A stretch of 64,000 nucleotides of DNA, taken from NCBI GenBank assembly GCA_001949185.1, contig BDGG01000004.1, positions 2,288,278 through 2,352,277 of the forward strand, in the 5' to 3' direction. The notes beneath the pieces are model-generated. The model saw only the letters and a list, made by a program, of their open reading frames with translations, made no database searches and was not told the DNA's origin. This document shows, piece by piece, positions 26,501 through 36,385 of the stretch (the first letter of the stretch is position 1; the number at the start of each line of letters is the position of its first letter). The position numbers and the translations under genes are program-made. Source of the stretch: Ramazzottius varieornatus (Eukaryota > Tardigrada > Eutardigrada > Parachela > Ramazzottiidae).

Positions 26501-26939
26501 TTGCAGCATGGATATTCTGAAGTCGAGCAAGTTCAAGCCAAATTTCACTCCTGTGTTCCCAACGGTCGAACCTTCCTCTAGTCCCGGTCCTAGTCTCACG
26601 GACGTCTTGCATACCGACAGGAAGTCTTCCTTTCTCTCAACTTGTGATATTCCACCTACGCAGAGGATAGACCCTCTTTCTATACCGGAGACAACGAACG
26701 AGCCATGCCGAAGTAGGCACACTTCCGGGAGCCTGTCTTCCGCATCGCGGTCTCCTTCGCCCACTATGTCCGACTTGCCTTCTGAACGTCGAGCCTTTCA
26801 GACATTGTATCCTCGATCTCCTTTCCAGAATTCAGCCAAGACTTTGCAGATGATGGCTCGCCAGAAGGCGGCACATTCAGTTCCTCCTAGCTGCATTGCA
26901 CAAGCAAAGATATTCAAGAAAAGTTCTGCCGCTCCATGA
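23518..26939 (+). CDS. TRAK/Milton family kinesin adaptor (5' end unresolved)
   Basis: Twelve exons join in frame, giving about 672 residues: 23518-23606, 23711-23827, 23986-24083, 24163-24253, 24326-24404, 24547-24647, 24712-24741, 24821-24895, 24985-25196, 25277-25453, 25757-26275 and 26507-26939 (TGA). The N-terminal ~300 residues are a HAP1-type coiled coil starting EKEKDLELAARIGQSLL, then LTQLRHELSM and IHGCVKEL, all in TRAK1/2 and Milton order, with DSLATELDNS at the end. A second conserved block, TKLQLIKPMEGSQILLKWQQ, matches the Milton domain of TRAK (KLQIVKPLEGSQ). The tail is Ser/Pro-rich. TRAK/Milton links kinesin-1 and dynein to Miro on the outer mitochondrial membrane, so it should act in microtubule transport of mitochondria. 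Exon 1 shown here starts with 2 nt of a split codon, so an upstream exon is missing. The 20-200 bp coiled-coil exons are well preserved, with no breaks. Confidence 0.92.
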
Positions 26940-27547
26940 TGCTGATGGTTTGGTGTTTTAAAGAAATACATTTCCCCCTGGATTTTTGTTTTGTTTTGTT
27001 TTTGAGTTCTGTATGATACAGTATTTCAAGTTGGTGGTTTGAGCTTGTTTGAAAGGTGATGTGTTTTGTACATTCGTATTTGCGTCGATGATAAATCTGA
27101 ATCTCAAATTTTCGCTCTGCCGCCGATTCGAAATACCGAAGGCGCATGCATATCCTAATGAGCGGCGCGCATCTGTAACTTTACATTAACCAGGAGTAGT
27201 GTGCGCCAACAGGACTTCAGCAAAAGAGATCGATCGTCAGCACCAACTGCTCGGAACACGGAAGAGTCTAGGACCGGGCCTGACGCCCGTTAAGACTTGA
27301 AATTTCAGTTGACTTGACGGTAATATGACATTACACATCGCAGTGGTATGACGTGACTTGATCTGACTTGAGTCATCTTTGTTTGTGTTCTTTGTGTGTA
27401 TAGTCAGAATTTTTTTGTGATGCCAATACACAATCTTGAGTCTTCTGAAGACTGCACTCTGGACAGTTCATCGTGAATCCTTCTCTGCCAGGTCTCAGGG
27501 GTGTTTCGTCCGTCTTCTTCCTTTTAGGGGAGACAAGTCGTTCGATA
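26940..27547. other. Intergenic, TRAK 3' UTR and promoter region of the next gene
   Basis: A T-rich run follows the TRAK stop (near 26980-27003), consistent with a 3' UTR. No recognisable gene or mobile element. Confidence 0.5.
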
Positions 27548-29885
27548 ATGGCCAAATTGACGTCCGACGCGTCGGACCAGCAGGATGAGCACGGGCCGAA
27601 CGGTCAGCGATGGCCGAATGGAGGCCAAGCAGGAGCGCAAGCTAACGGCAACGGGCAGCCTCTGGTATTCGGGTTTCCTTCTGCGAACCTTTTTGTGGGA
27701 GCTCACGCACCTTCAATGCAACCGATCGAGCAACAGGATTCATCTAGCGATATGATCCAGCCATTCGCAACCACAACGTTCGTCAGTGCCTCTCAATCCT
27801 TCAATCAACATGTGAACATGCGCCAAGTGCCATCTTCATCCACACTGACCACTCCGCTGAGCAGCAACGGATCCTCACTGCAAATGCACCATCCTCCAAT
27901 GCCACTTCACTTGGTGAACAACAGAAACGGCTCCGGGGCTGTGATTAATCTTCTGGGACAAGTGATCGGGGAAGATATGGCGGAAAATGATATTGAAATG
28001 GGTAAGTCTCTGGCGGTGGAATCGTCGTGACGAACGCGACGAACGACTGTATCGTTACTCTGACTGTATATATGCAACTGAATTTACCTCGTTTTTTTAT
28101 TAGGCTCCTCTTCACCATCGCGAGCTGTACACTCGGCCATTTCTCATAACTTCGGATCGAGCACAACACAAGGTGAATACCGTGAATTCATGAATGCTGG
28201 GTTACAGAATACGTTACGTACAACGATCTGTTTTATAGGCGAAATAAGTCAGAACAATACTGTTTCAAGTCTCTCGTCACGCAACCCTTCTGGGCGCTCC
28301 GAACTCTTTAATTTCTTTGCTGCGATGCAAGAGCCTAGTCGGCCAAGTTCCGTTTTCGCCATCTCCCGAAGCCAGACTCCAGGCAGTCCGGCCGAACGCC
28401 CAGCTCAGACTCTAGCGACTAGTTCTGCTGGAAGACCAATCCAGTCTCCCCTCGCGAACAACAAGGGTCCTGGCTGCTTGTCAATATCTGCAGCATCCTC
28501 ACGTGGTCTAGCAGCCGGAAAAGTCGTTAAGCGACCCAGGGACCTTCTTCTGCACATGATTAGAGGAAGAACGGTCTTTGAAACTTCTAACGGCCAAATG
28601 TTCACGGTATGTCAACCTGTGCTATCTATTCTTGTGTAATTCTGATAGCCAGTCAATTGTGCTACATTCACCGGTATACAGCCTGAGCATATTGCTTACA
28701 TCAATGCGTACTACGCCGGTGATAAACAAGCAGCAGATCTCAATGAAATCCTGGCCGAACCCAGCTCTCCGGATTCTGTACCTAGTCAGGAGGATCCTTC
28801 AAGGAGTACGCACAATCCCAGTCGCTTTTCTTACTGTCGATGAAAGCTTTTCATCTTTTCTACCGCGTCTTACAGATCAAACTTGTCAACTGTGCCGAAC
28901 CCGCGATCCCTCGGTGCTCCCGGGCGGTGACTCGAAACTGTGTACGCAATGTTTGAACGCTGATCTGGAACTTCCGGTTTCATCCACTAGGCCAGTCCCC
29001 TCGAATAGTAAGCAGGCACCTTCGCCAGGCCCTAAAGCTGGCCGAAAAGGTGTTTTGGACGCAGTACCAGCTCGTGCTGACCATCGACCAGGTACATACC
29101 TGAATTCTAATAAGTGCCGAACTGATCATAGAGCGATAATGTAGTCTCGGCTTTATAAGGTGATAACTGCACCGATCCTGTGGTAACTTTTACTATTCCA
29201 TGGGTTTTTTCAGTAATAGGTGATCTCGAGCGTCCGGCGATTGCTCCCGAAAAGTTGTTCGGAAGCGCAATAAGACCGAACCACGACCTATCGTCGTCTC
29301 CTCAGCGCATTCCCTTGCGTAAAGTAGTCGAGCCTTCTCTTGCAGTAACCAAGCCCGCAAGACTAACTAGTGCGGGCAGTTTGCCGAGTACCTCTGCCAC
29401 ATCCGAAGAACCATCGACTTCATTCGAACTTAACATGACGGTAGGTTGCCAGTTCCGAGGTTCCCTGGCACTTGGTACAAAACTTTGTTTTTCTGTTTCA
29501 GGGTTCCAGTAATTTTCGCGGACATGCCTTCCTAACGGTGTTGTTGAAGAAGAAGCCGGACATTGGGCAGTGGCTGGTAAGTCGAAATTTTCGCTTTATG
29601 GCCTTGTTGTACCAGTTTTGCATGCTGAAAGTACGCCGACCGAAACTACTGTTGTTGCAGGTATCGGACGTCGGGATATTTTTGAGGTCTCTGCGCGGAA
29701 TGGACAACTTCGCGCAGAAGTTCGTGGATGGCGAAGTCGATGGGCATGCACTCTGCTTGCTGGACGCCGATAATATGGTAAAAGATATGGGCATGTCCAA
29801 ATGCCTAGCTTACAAAATACTTCTCATGGTCCGACGACTCAAAGATAACTCTTTCAAGCTGGAAGATAACTTGCAGCTTCTCTAG
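27548..29885 (+). CDS. Polyhomeotic-like protein (zinc finger plus C-terminal SAM domain)
   Basis: Eight exons keep frame from ATG 27548 to TAG 29885, about 585 residues: 27548-28001, 28104-28172, 28239-28606, 28682-28805, 28876-29091, 29214-29440, 29502-29576 and 29661-29885. The N-terminal half is Gln/Ser/Pro-rich and probably disordered. Near residue 290 is RPRDLLLHMIRGRTVFET, like the short conserved block just before the FCS finger in polyhomeotic. A zinc finger follows: CQLC, 15 residues, CTQC; the family's FCS finger is CxxC-x15-CxxxC, so one spacer residue is lost. The C-terminus is a SAM domain: WLVSDVGIFLRSLRGM, KFVDGEVDGHALCLLD, MGMSKCLAYKIL, closest in pattern to polyhomeotic (EIDGQALLLL, LGPALKI). 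Polyhomeotic is a subunit of Polycomb repressive complex 1, whose SAM polymerises to compact chromatin. An SCM/L3MBTL-type protein is possible but no MBT repeats are seen. Confidence 0.78.
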
Positions 29886-30062
29886 TCAACTTTGCATGAA
29901 CCGAACACATTTTTTCCGAGGGCTTTTTGTTGTTCTTAATTTTTTTACTAGTTTGGCAGACGGCAGAGTGAAATGTCGTACTGCAGTTTTTGCAGTTATC
30001 AGTTTCACAAACCAAAGTCATTTTGAAAAAGTACCTTGCAAGTGAGACTATTTCTATTCTCA

Positions 30063-30207
30063 CGAGGGGATTATGCCTGTCCCCACCTCTTTTTGGTCAA
30101 ACTGTCCTGGCGGAACGAGAGAGGAGAGTCTCTTCTAGGATCTGAGCCAGTGAGCTAAATCCCGCGTCGATCCTGGAACAAACTACAGGGACGCGGGAGT
30201 GACGTCA
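30063..30207 (+). repeat. Left terminal inverted repeat of the pogo-like element
   Basis: 145 bp, pairs with 32282-32426. Its inner end is the palindrome TGACGTCA, a CRE-like site, which recurs at the inner edge of the right repeat. Confidence 0.93.
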
Positions 30208-30365
30208 AAAGTAGGGCGGTATATAAGCAGAGTAATGAACAATCAAGACTTGATTGTTCGATGGTTGATTCGGTTGTTGATTGAGCCTGTGCTTCCTGCT
30301 CATCAAGTTTTCTGTTGTTTTTCAACCTTCTCTCATTTGCTCATTCATTCCTGCGCTTCTCTCAA

Positions 30366-32188
30366 ATGGAATCCATCAACTTGCTGAATGTTATCAAGCT
30401 GCTGGAATGGGACTACAAACTGCACTACCGTATCGACGACTTTCCAAGTGAAGCTGACAGGCAGTTCAACGACATAGTTAAAGGTAATCTTGCTGTGCAC
30501 TGGAGCTCAAAAACAAAAAAGATACTAATTTGATTCGTAATCTTTCCTAGATTTCATCGACTCGAAGATCACCGAAAGTGTTACTCTTGTGTATGCCGTT
30601 GAAGAAGACCTCCAGTATGATCTGCAGATCCGCCTCGAGTTATTTGAAGATTACGAAGCATCTGTTGTCCAGTGCAACCTGCTGACTGGCCGGAGTGAAG
30701 CTGACTTCGACGTTACGGAACCTGATAGACTGCTTGAGCCTGTTTCCAGCGGAACTGAACCTTCTTCCCATGAGCTATACATCCCACGACTTCCTAACCC
30801 CAAGCGTCCAGTGGATCAGTTAGTCAACTTGGAATACAAGAAACGTGCGGTTACATACTGGAGAAACGCCGTGAAGAAGAAGCGTCTCACGTTGGCCACT
30901 GTTCAGAGAAGTTTTGGTAAAGTAACCAGCATACGGCAACTGTACGACTGGGAGAAGCAGGTAGTAGAAGGCGGTTCCAGGCTGGACAAGTTGAAGGCTC
31001 TACGTTTGGATGTCGGTAAGCAGTTCTTCCTCGCTAAAAGGAAAAAGCAAGTTGTCAAGGATTTGGACTCACGTCGATGGGCTCTCACTGCGAACGAAAC
31101 GGTGAACTTGGCCGGTTTCACTGCTTCCCCAGACTGGATCGGAAAACTCAAACGGTACCAACAGTTTTTTGTGCTTCGATTTCTTTCAAAAACGAAATTA
31201 TTATTTTCTAGATGTTATGGGATCGTTGACCGGAAAATAACCAAGTTCGTCGCCAAGAAATCCATACAAGAAGCGCCTCACGTCAAGGAAAGTGCTGAAG
31301 CCTGCGTTGCGCTTGTCAGATCAAGGATCGCAGAGTACGGGTTAGACTGTCTGTGGAATGCGGATCAGTCAGGCTTTAAATATGAGATGAGACCAGGAAG
31401 AACTTTGGGAACTGCTGGAGTAAAACGCGTGGAAGCGATCACCCAGTCAGAGAATTCCATGACCCATAGCTACACTGTGATGATGGCGGTCTCCCTGAGC
31501 AGGCCTAAGTTTCTTCCTGTTCTTTTCCTAATGCTGAGAGAAGAGAAAGGAGTGTTTGGTCCAATCGTGTCGAGAACGATGTTCAAGGCTGATAATGTGT
31601 ATGTCACTGCTTCGACATCTGGGAAGATGACCAAGAAGCTCTACTTAGATTGGTCAGAAAAAGTTCTTTTCCCTCATATGGAAGAGCGGTGCATTTTCTT
31701 GGCCGACTCGTGGAAGACCTTCACCGATCAAGATTCTGTGATGGAAATGAAACCTGGAAGAGCTGGAGTACGAAATGCTGACCATCCCTCCGAACGTTAC
31801 CGGTCAAATTCAACCGCTGGATGTGTTATGCTTTAGGATGTACAAAGGCTGCTTCAAGAAGATATCCGACTTTGTCTTTTTGCACGATTTACCAGTTCAA
31901 GTGCATCGTCGCGATGTGATTTTGAGATTGCACTCTTTGCTGTATCAACAGTTTCAGTCGCCCAGGTTCGAAAATTCGATAGCTGAAGCTTGGCATAAGT
32001 CGGGATATACCGACGAACGTTTCATGTATGTTAATCTAGCCAAGTTTATGTTTGATAAGCTGAAAGGCAGTTGTCTTCACGAGAACTGCAGAGACATTGT
32101 TCTTTTAGTTTGCGGGTGGTGCAAGGCCCGTCTTTGCTTCCATCACTTTTTTGACGCTCATTATTTCTGTACTATCTATTTGCCGTAA
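30366..32188 (+). pseudogene. Pogo/Tigger-like transposase, frameshifted
   Basis: The ATG at 30366 opens exon 1 (MESINLLNVIKLLEWDY), spliced at GTAATC (~30485) to ATTTCATCGAC (~30551). A second intron of 57 bp (31155-31211) joins IGKLKR to CYGIVDRKITKF, restoring the usual W...F..R..I..R..T of the second helix-turn-helix of CENP-B/Tigger DNA-binding domains. The catalytic region follows: WNADQSGF holds the first Asp, FLADSW probably the second, and IPPNVTGQIQPLDV the third (D...D...D, the pogo order). Between the second and third, at about 31745-31780, the reading frame changes by one base and no plausible intron explains it, so this copy should make a truncated, inactive enzyme unless the change is a sequencing error. 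The C-terminal stop is at 32188. The transposase would bind the inverted repeats and cut at their ends. The near-identical repeats say the copy moved recently, so active relatives may exist elsewhere. Confidence 0.88.
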
Positions 32189-32281
32189 CAAGTTTGTTTA
32201 CTGATGGGTTTCAGGGTTTGTTTCTTAGGTCTAACGTGGACGTACAAGACATCACGTTTCTTCGTTATTGGCATAAATTTC

Positions 32282-32426
32282 TGACGTCACTCCCGAGTCC
32301 CTGTAGTTTGTTCCAGGATCGACGCGGGATTTAGCTCACTGGCTCAGATCCTAGAAGAGACTCTCCTCTCTCGTTCCGCCAGGACAGTTTGACCAAAAAG
32401 AGGTGGGGACAGGCATAATCCCCTCG
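32282..32426 (-). repeat. Right terminal inverted repeat of the pogo-like element
   Basis: 145 bp, reverse complement of 30063-30207. The one difference noticed is ACTCGGG here versus ACGCGGG on the left (read on the same strand). Confidence 0.93.
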
Positions 32427-32432
32427 TCAATA

Positions 32433-32647
32433 TGAGCAGTGAGCAGAGTGGGTCAGTAAGGCGTGGCCAGCTGACGTCATATGGAGCGCGTCATGGAACT
32501 AAGGAATATCCGCAGACGACCAGTCAACGCACAGAATCTCTAGCTTTGACAATTTTTATTGGCCGATTGAAGGCAGTTTTGATTTCGTTCCCGCTCCATA
32601 CATCTCAAACTAGCCCCGCCTTACTGATCTACTCTGCCCACTGCTCA
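32433..32647. mobile_element. MITE copy A, about 36-bp inverted repeats, TA-flanked
   Basis: Ends begin TGAGCAGTG and share GGTCAGTAAGGCGTGGC (left) and ATCAGTAAGGCGGGGC (right, reverse complement), about 36 bp with 4-5 mismatches, with TA outside both ends. 215 bp, no coding capacity. A second, diverged copy is at 55044-55270. It lies 6 bp from the right end of the pogo-like element. Confidence 0.85.
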
Positions 32648-32651
32648 TATA

Positions 32652-32805
32652 CTGTAGTGCTACCAAATTATCGCGCACTCAACCACGTGACGAGTAATTT
32701 GCCCAGTACGATCAGATGAATCATTGTAGCCTCACCGACTCTCACCGGGGCAACCTTTTGCTGTTCACTGGTTGAGTGCGCGATAATTTGGTAGCACCAC
32801 AGCAG
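32652..32805. mobile_element. MITE of 154 bp with about 34-bp inverted repeats, TA-flanked
   Basis: Inverted arms contain GTGCTACCAAATTATCGCGC and continue through ACTCAACCA; only the outermost bases differ (a 3-nt indel). TA lies outside both ends. It is directly beside MITE copy A, separated by a few bases. No coding capacity. Confidence 0.87.
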
Positions 32806-33000
32806 TAGATCCAAAGTCGAGATTTGCGAAAGAGTGATCCGCACGAAGGAAACAAACGACAGCAAAGACGATATGATTAAATTTTCAGTCAAGGCGCTGC
32901 GAGTCGGGTAGCGCTCTTCGTTTTTCGTGTGGAAAACAGAACATTAATGTTAGACTTTGCTATGCGTGTGACACTCGAAGACAATGGTATTTAAACTTAA

Positions 33001-33030
33001 CAGGGCTGAAGCAACATACCTTCAGCCCTG
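33001..33030. repeat. 11-bp perfect inverted repeat at the end of the BTB frame
   Basis: CAGGGCTGAAG and CTTCAGCCCTG are separated by 8 bp. In the transcript of the BTB fragment this would form a stem-loop that includes the stop codon. It does not match the histone 3' stem-loop consensus. Confidence 0.7.
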
Positions 33031-33411
33031 GAGAACACGTTTGGCCGCGGCTTGCAGTTCCTTCAGTCCCAGTTTATCGGCAAAGAACAGGAAAGTTCCA
33101 GCCTGGCTTTTGTCCCTAGCGCAACCTGCCATGCCTTTATCGCAGATCTTTTTCAAGTCTTCCACCTGGTACTCGTCGGCTGCCGTCAGCAGCTCCAGAT
33201 CCGTCCTCCCAGATAATGCCCGTTTTGAAGCCGCTGGAAAAGACATTGCGCAGTTACTTACTTTACACAGCCAATACTGTTTCAGAAAGGAACACATTTT
33301 AAGACTGCAAACCAGAACCAAGAATCGCAGTGACTTCGCATGGATGTCGTCGGTAACAGTTCTTGTTAGCAGACCGTTCCTACCTTCTTCAAGGCTTCTT
33401 GCGATGTTCAT
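33022..33411 (-). CDS. BTB/POZ-domain fragment (C-terminal half)
   Basis: Minus-strand frame ending LQG-stop at 33022. The part from about 33240 to 33022 reads GRTDLELLTAADEYQVEDLK then ICDKGMAG and FFADKLGLKELQ. This is the last half of a BTB domain (pattern LLLAADKYQLEDLK..CE) and the start of the helical BACK-like extension seen in SPOP-type proteins. An ATG at 33411 opens MNIARSLEEG with donor GTAGGA after the ninth codon. Splicing from there to the acceptor TTTTCCAG (~33238) would give about 80 residues. The N-terminal half of the BTB fold is missing, so this is either a decayed copy or the last exons of a gene whose start I could not find. Active BTB proteins dimerise and recruit CUL3; this piece is too short to do so alone. 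A perfect inverted repeat overlaps its stop codon. Confidence 0.5.
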   Translation of the reverse strand: MNIARSLEEGRNGLLTRTVTDDIHAKSLRFLVLVCSLKMCSFLKQYWLCKVSNCAMSFPAASKRALSGRTDLELLTAADEYQVEDLKKICDKGMAGCARDKSQAGTFLFFADKLGLKELQAAAKRVLQG

Positions 33412-34109
33412 CTCTCAGATCGAGTGCAGAACTTCGGTGAGAGTTGGACGAAACAAGAACAAGCGTTGACCGTTCGGAACAAAGAACAAAAATAAACGTT
33501 GAAGCCGCAAGGGCAAAAGCGAGCACGGCGGTCTGGCACGCTAAAGGCCGAAAGAGAACAGGCTGGACAACAAGGCTTACATGACGTCAGCGTCCCAGCT
33601 TGTGCTGGAATGTGGAATTCCTGCTGGCGCGCCTTGCTATACCGGCGTCTGGCGCCAGATAAGCCCTCTCGTCTTCGTGCTAAGTTCAATCGGATCGCAC
33701 GAGGAAGTATGCATCACTAGATTATAATTTTCTGCTGGTCTTCCAAATCAGCTTTATGGACAACGAAGCGTACTTTTGTCCAACAAACCACGAAGAGCAA
33801 CCACATGACTAAGCGGCATAGTGCGCAAGAAACCGTTTCACTACCGTGACTACCCGTTTAGCACCTTACTCCACTAACCGGAACGGTTTCCAGAAAATCT
33901 TCTTAATGACAAACTAGCAGGCAGAGGAGGAATCTAGCATCGCTGTATATTCCACGGCGAGATCACCTCGATTGCACGTGTGGCCTACTTTCGCGGTTGA
34001 AAACATATGGATACGAGAGAAACACCGGGAAGTGTAACAGAAGAGATTCCGCCGGTCCTGAAACACACCAAACCATATGAATTGTAACCACGAAGGTACG
34101 CCCGTATAC
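33412..34109. other. Gap between BTB fragment and LETMD1
   Basis: No recognised gene, RNA or mobile element. Confidence 0.4.
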
Positions 34110-35099
34110 TTAGAGGTCTGTTTTATTCCATTTTACTGGCTTACCCGACAGAGCAGACGAAGCATGCGTCCAGTTCGTCAGAAACTTAACGCAGGCGTCC
34201 AAGCTCAAGTTCGGGTCGAAACCCCGAAGCAACGCAGCATCTCGAATTTGTTGTTCAGTGAGATCCCCTTTGCCCTTTCGTAGCTTCTCGTCCAATGCGT
34301 GATCCATCAGGACCAGATGATGAGGGAACTTTTGAATCTTCCTTGTGGACATGCCGTTCAGACGCGCTAGGTCGTTCAAATACTCAGAAGATAGAGAAAA
34401 GAAAGAAAAGGGATGCTGCGCGAAGATGGGCCGTAGACTCAGTATTTGCTCTTCAGGAACCATGTGGCTCTTCTTCATCCGATGTAAGACATCTTGCAAG
34501 AGGTATCGGTCGTCGGACGTCTGGCTTCGAGGTATGTTCTGCTCGAAATGTGCGATCACACTAGGTACGGCTTCGAACCTCTTCGTGATCTCTTCCGCGT
34601 CGAACCGCTGTCGCTGTCCCGAAGTCCAGAAGCTCCTCGTGAACAACTGCTTGGGGAAATAGTATCTACAAGCAACGTACATAAGTAAACAATATGTTCT
34701 GCGATTACGCGTTGCTTACTTACATCACAGGGACGAGTGCCACTGTCGAGAAAGGTAACATAAGAAACAGAAGAACCGGCGTCAGCTTCAGGAGATCACT
34801 AGGATAGGTCCACCGTAATGTTAGTTCTCTGTACGATAAGGGCTTTTCTTGCATGTTCCGACCAGCCGCTATTACGTAGTCCTTCCCATCCACCATTGTC
34901 GTTTTGGATCCTAGAGTACAACAAAGACGCCACATCGCCGAGCTTACTGCCAATGTTAAAGAAACACGACTTATCTGAGAGTGCGCTTACCATGGAGCAC
35001 AGCATTTTGCAGCTCATAGACGGTGGGATAATTCTTCTGCAGGTAAGAGTTATATGCTGCTATTCCACGCTGAAACGGCGCGTAAAGACCGCGAAGACT
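34110..35099 (-). CDS. LETMD1: LETM1 domain-containing protein, LETMD1-like (5' exon missing)
   Basis: Minus-strand exons 35099-34991, 34910-34724 and 34665-34110 (TAA) join in frame, about 283 residues. The order matches LETMD1: KNYPTVYELQNAVLHG, then LSYRELTLR, a hydrophobic segment LLKLTPVLLFLMLPF (membrane span) and YYFPKQLFTRSFWTSGQRQR, which in human LETMD1 reads FPRQLLIRHFWT. The C-terminal helical ribosome-binding-like (LETM) region follows, with LRGFDPNLS near the end (LRGLN in human). LETMD1 is a mitochondrial inner-membrane protein linked to mitochondrial structure and respiration; unlike LETM1 it lacks EF hands, as here. The upstream exon with the start codon and targeting peptide was not identified. 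A possible one ends at about 35163 (GTCCGAG|GTAACT) but has no in-frame ATG. Transcribed away from MRPL18 across a ~1.2-kb gap. Confidence 0.9.
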
Positions 35100-35490
35100 C
35101 TGCATTTTGGATCACGGACGAGTGGGACGATCCAAACTCCAGTTGCATTCAGCGCGACAGTTACCTCGGACGTCCAGCGACAACAGTAGATTCATACACA
35201 AGTGTATGATACGCTTGCTAGCACTCATAACGCCAACCGGAACACATGTCGAATATCAAAGTTTCAAACCGGATGTTCCACGTCGACGAGGCGGTAGTTA
35301 GATTCATTCAGCAGGGAGAGAAAAGATCTGAAACAACAGGAAGACTCAGAACTAGGGGAAACATGATTCAAAGTTTCAAACATCTCAAGTTTCACCATTC
35401 CGCTTCCGGCGGTGCTGACAATCAAGCAACTTTAATCAACCGACTTTGCAATTCGCAAAGCCTGTTTTGTTTTTTCCTTTTGAACTTTTA

Positions 35491-36202
35491 GAGACTGGAA
35501 AAAGTTTTTACAGCGGTAAAATTTTTAAAACGCGTCGCTGGTTTTCTCTGCGCCGTACGAATATCGTACAAGTGCAACTGACTACTGTGCCAGAGCTACG
35601 CAGCTCGCAGGACTCGGTGCGTGCCACGTGTCATTGCGATGATTTTTACGATAACCACCTGGCTCGCATACAGTACATACTGCATAGACTCAAGTCCTAC
35701 TGCTACTCGTTCGTGCTCCGTAACGCGATTCCTACAGCGTTTCTGCACGAGACTGCTGGGCATGCACTGCGCAGCATGATCAGCTGATCGACGTCCTGTT
35801 GTCTTTTGACTTGCTCAAGTAATCAAGCGCGTGTCTGATCATCTGATCGGTCTCATGCGAACAACATGGCGAGCAAATCCGTGCATACATGAACCGTCCG
35901 GACTCCGGAACTGATTTCGGGCGTTTGAACTATCACATCTCATAGGTAGGAATGTATACAGATTGCGAGCAAAAGCGCACAAGCACAATTCGATACGCAC
36001 GGAAACATCGTGACAGCACAGGTACAAGTTCATCTTGTAGGCCTTGTGTTAAAAGAATCGCACAGTGTTTACAGATGATGTCACGATGTTTGCGTGCGTA
36101 TCGAACTGTGCCAGTGCGCTTTCGCTCGCAATCTCTATAGTGCCCGAAAACGTCACTTGGGTTGATTGACAATCAACTCCTATTAAAACTTTTTCCAGAC
36201 TC
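35491..36202. mobile_element. 712-bp TA-flanked element with about 20-bp inverted repeats
   Basis: The left end GAGACTGGAAAAAGTTTTTA and the reverse complement of the right end, GAGTCTGGAAAAAGTTTTAA, agree at about 18 of 20 positions, and TA lies outside both. No transposase is encoded. A second palindromic element sits inside at 35959-36135. The element fills most of the space between the divergent LETMD1 and MRPL18 genes, so it may carry part of their promoters. The short arms make this call moderate. Confidence 0.6.
35959..36135. mobile_element. 177-bp palindromic MITE, nested
   Basis: Inverted arms of about 60 bp contain AGATTGCGAGC, TTCGATACGCACG and AAACATCGTGAC in the same order on opposite strands, with few mismatches. 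TA flanks both ends. It can fold into one long hairpin and has no coding capacity. Confidence 0.82.
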
Positions 36203-36385
36203 TAACTTTGATTTTCAGATCAGCTTAGTTCGGAAATCGCAAGCCGGAAGTTTCGAGTTTGGATATTCGGACCTCTTCGGCTAAGTCTTTCCGTCTCCCT
36301 TGGGATGTCAATGTGCGAAGTTAGTTTGGGGGTTTGAAGGTTAGCCTGGAACTTGTGCAGGGAGTAACTGCATCGCGGCCGGAAG

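Larger units (their letters stand above)
30063..32426 (+). mobile_element. Pogo/Tigger-like DNA transposon with 145-bp terminal inverted repeats
   Basis: The 2,364-bp element is bounded by 145-bp inverted repeats (30063-30207 and 32282-32426) that appear identical except for about one base, which implies a recent insertion. The ends begin CGAGGGGATTATGCC. The dinucleotides outside (CA left; TC right, GA on the other strand) are not TA, so either the TA duplication has decayed or the ends are defined differently. Inside is a plus-strand DDE transposase gene with two short introns and one frameshift. It sits between the polyhomeotic-like gene and the BTB fragment, outside any coding region, and a MITE is inserted 6 bp beyond its right end. 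Confidence 0.93.

Noticed and set aside
26216-26764. 182-codon minus-strand open frame across the TRAK 3' exons
   Set aside because: It lies antisense to exons with clear TRAK motifs and runs through an intron; its translation matches nothing. It is a shadow of the real gene.
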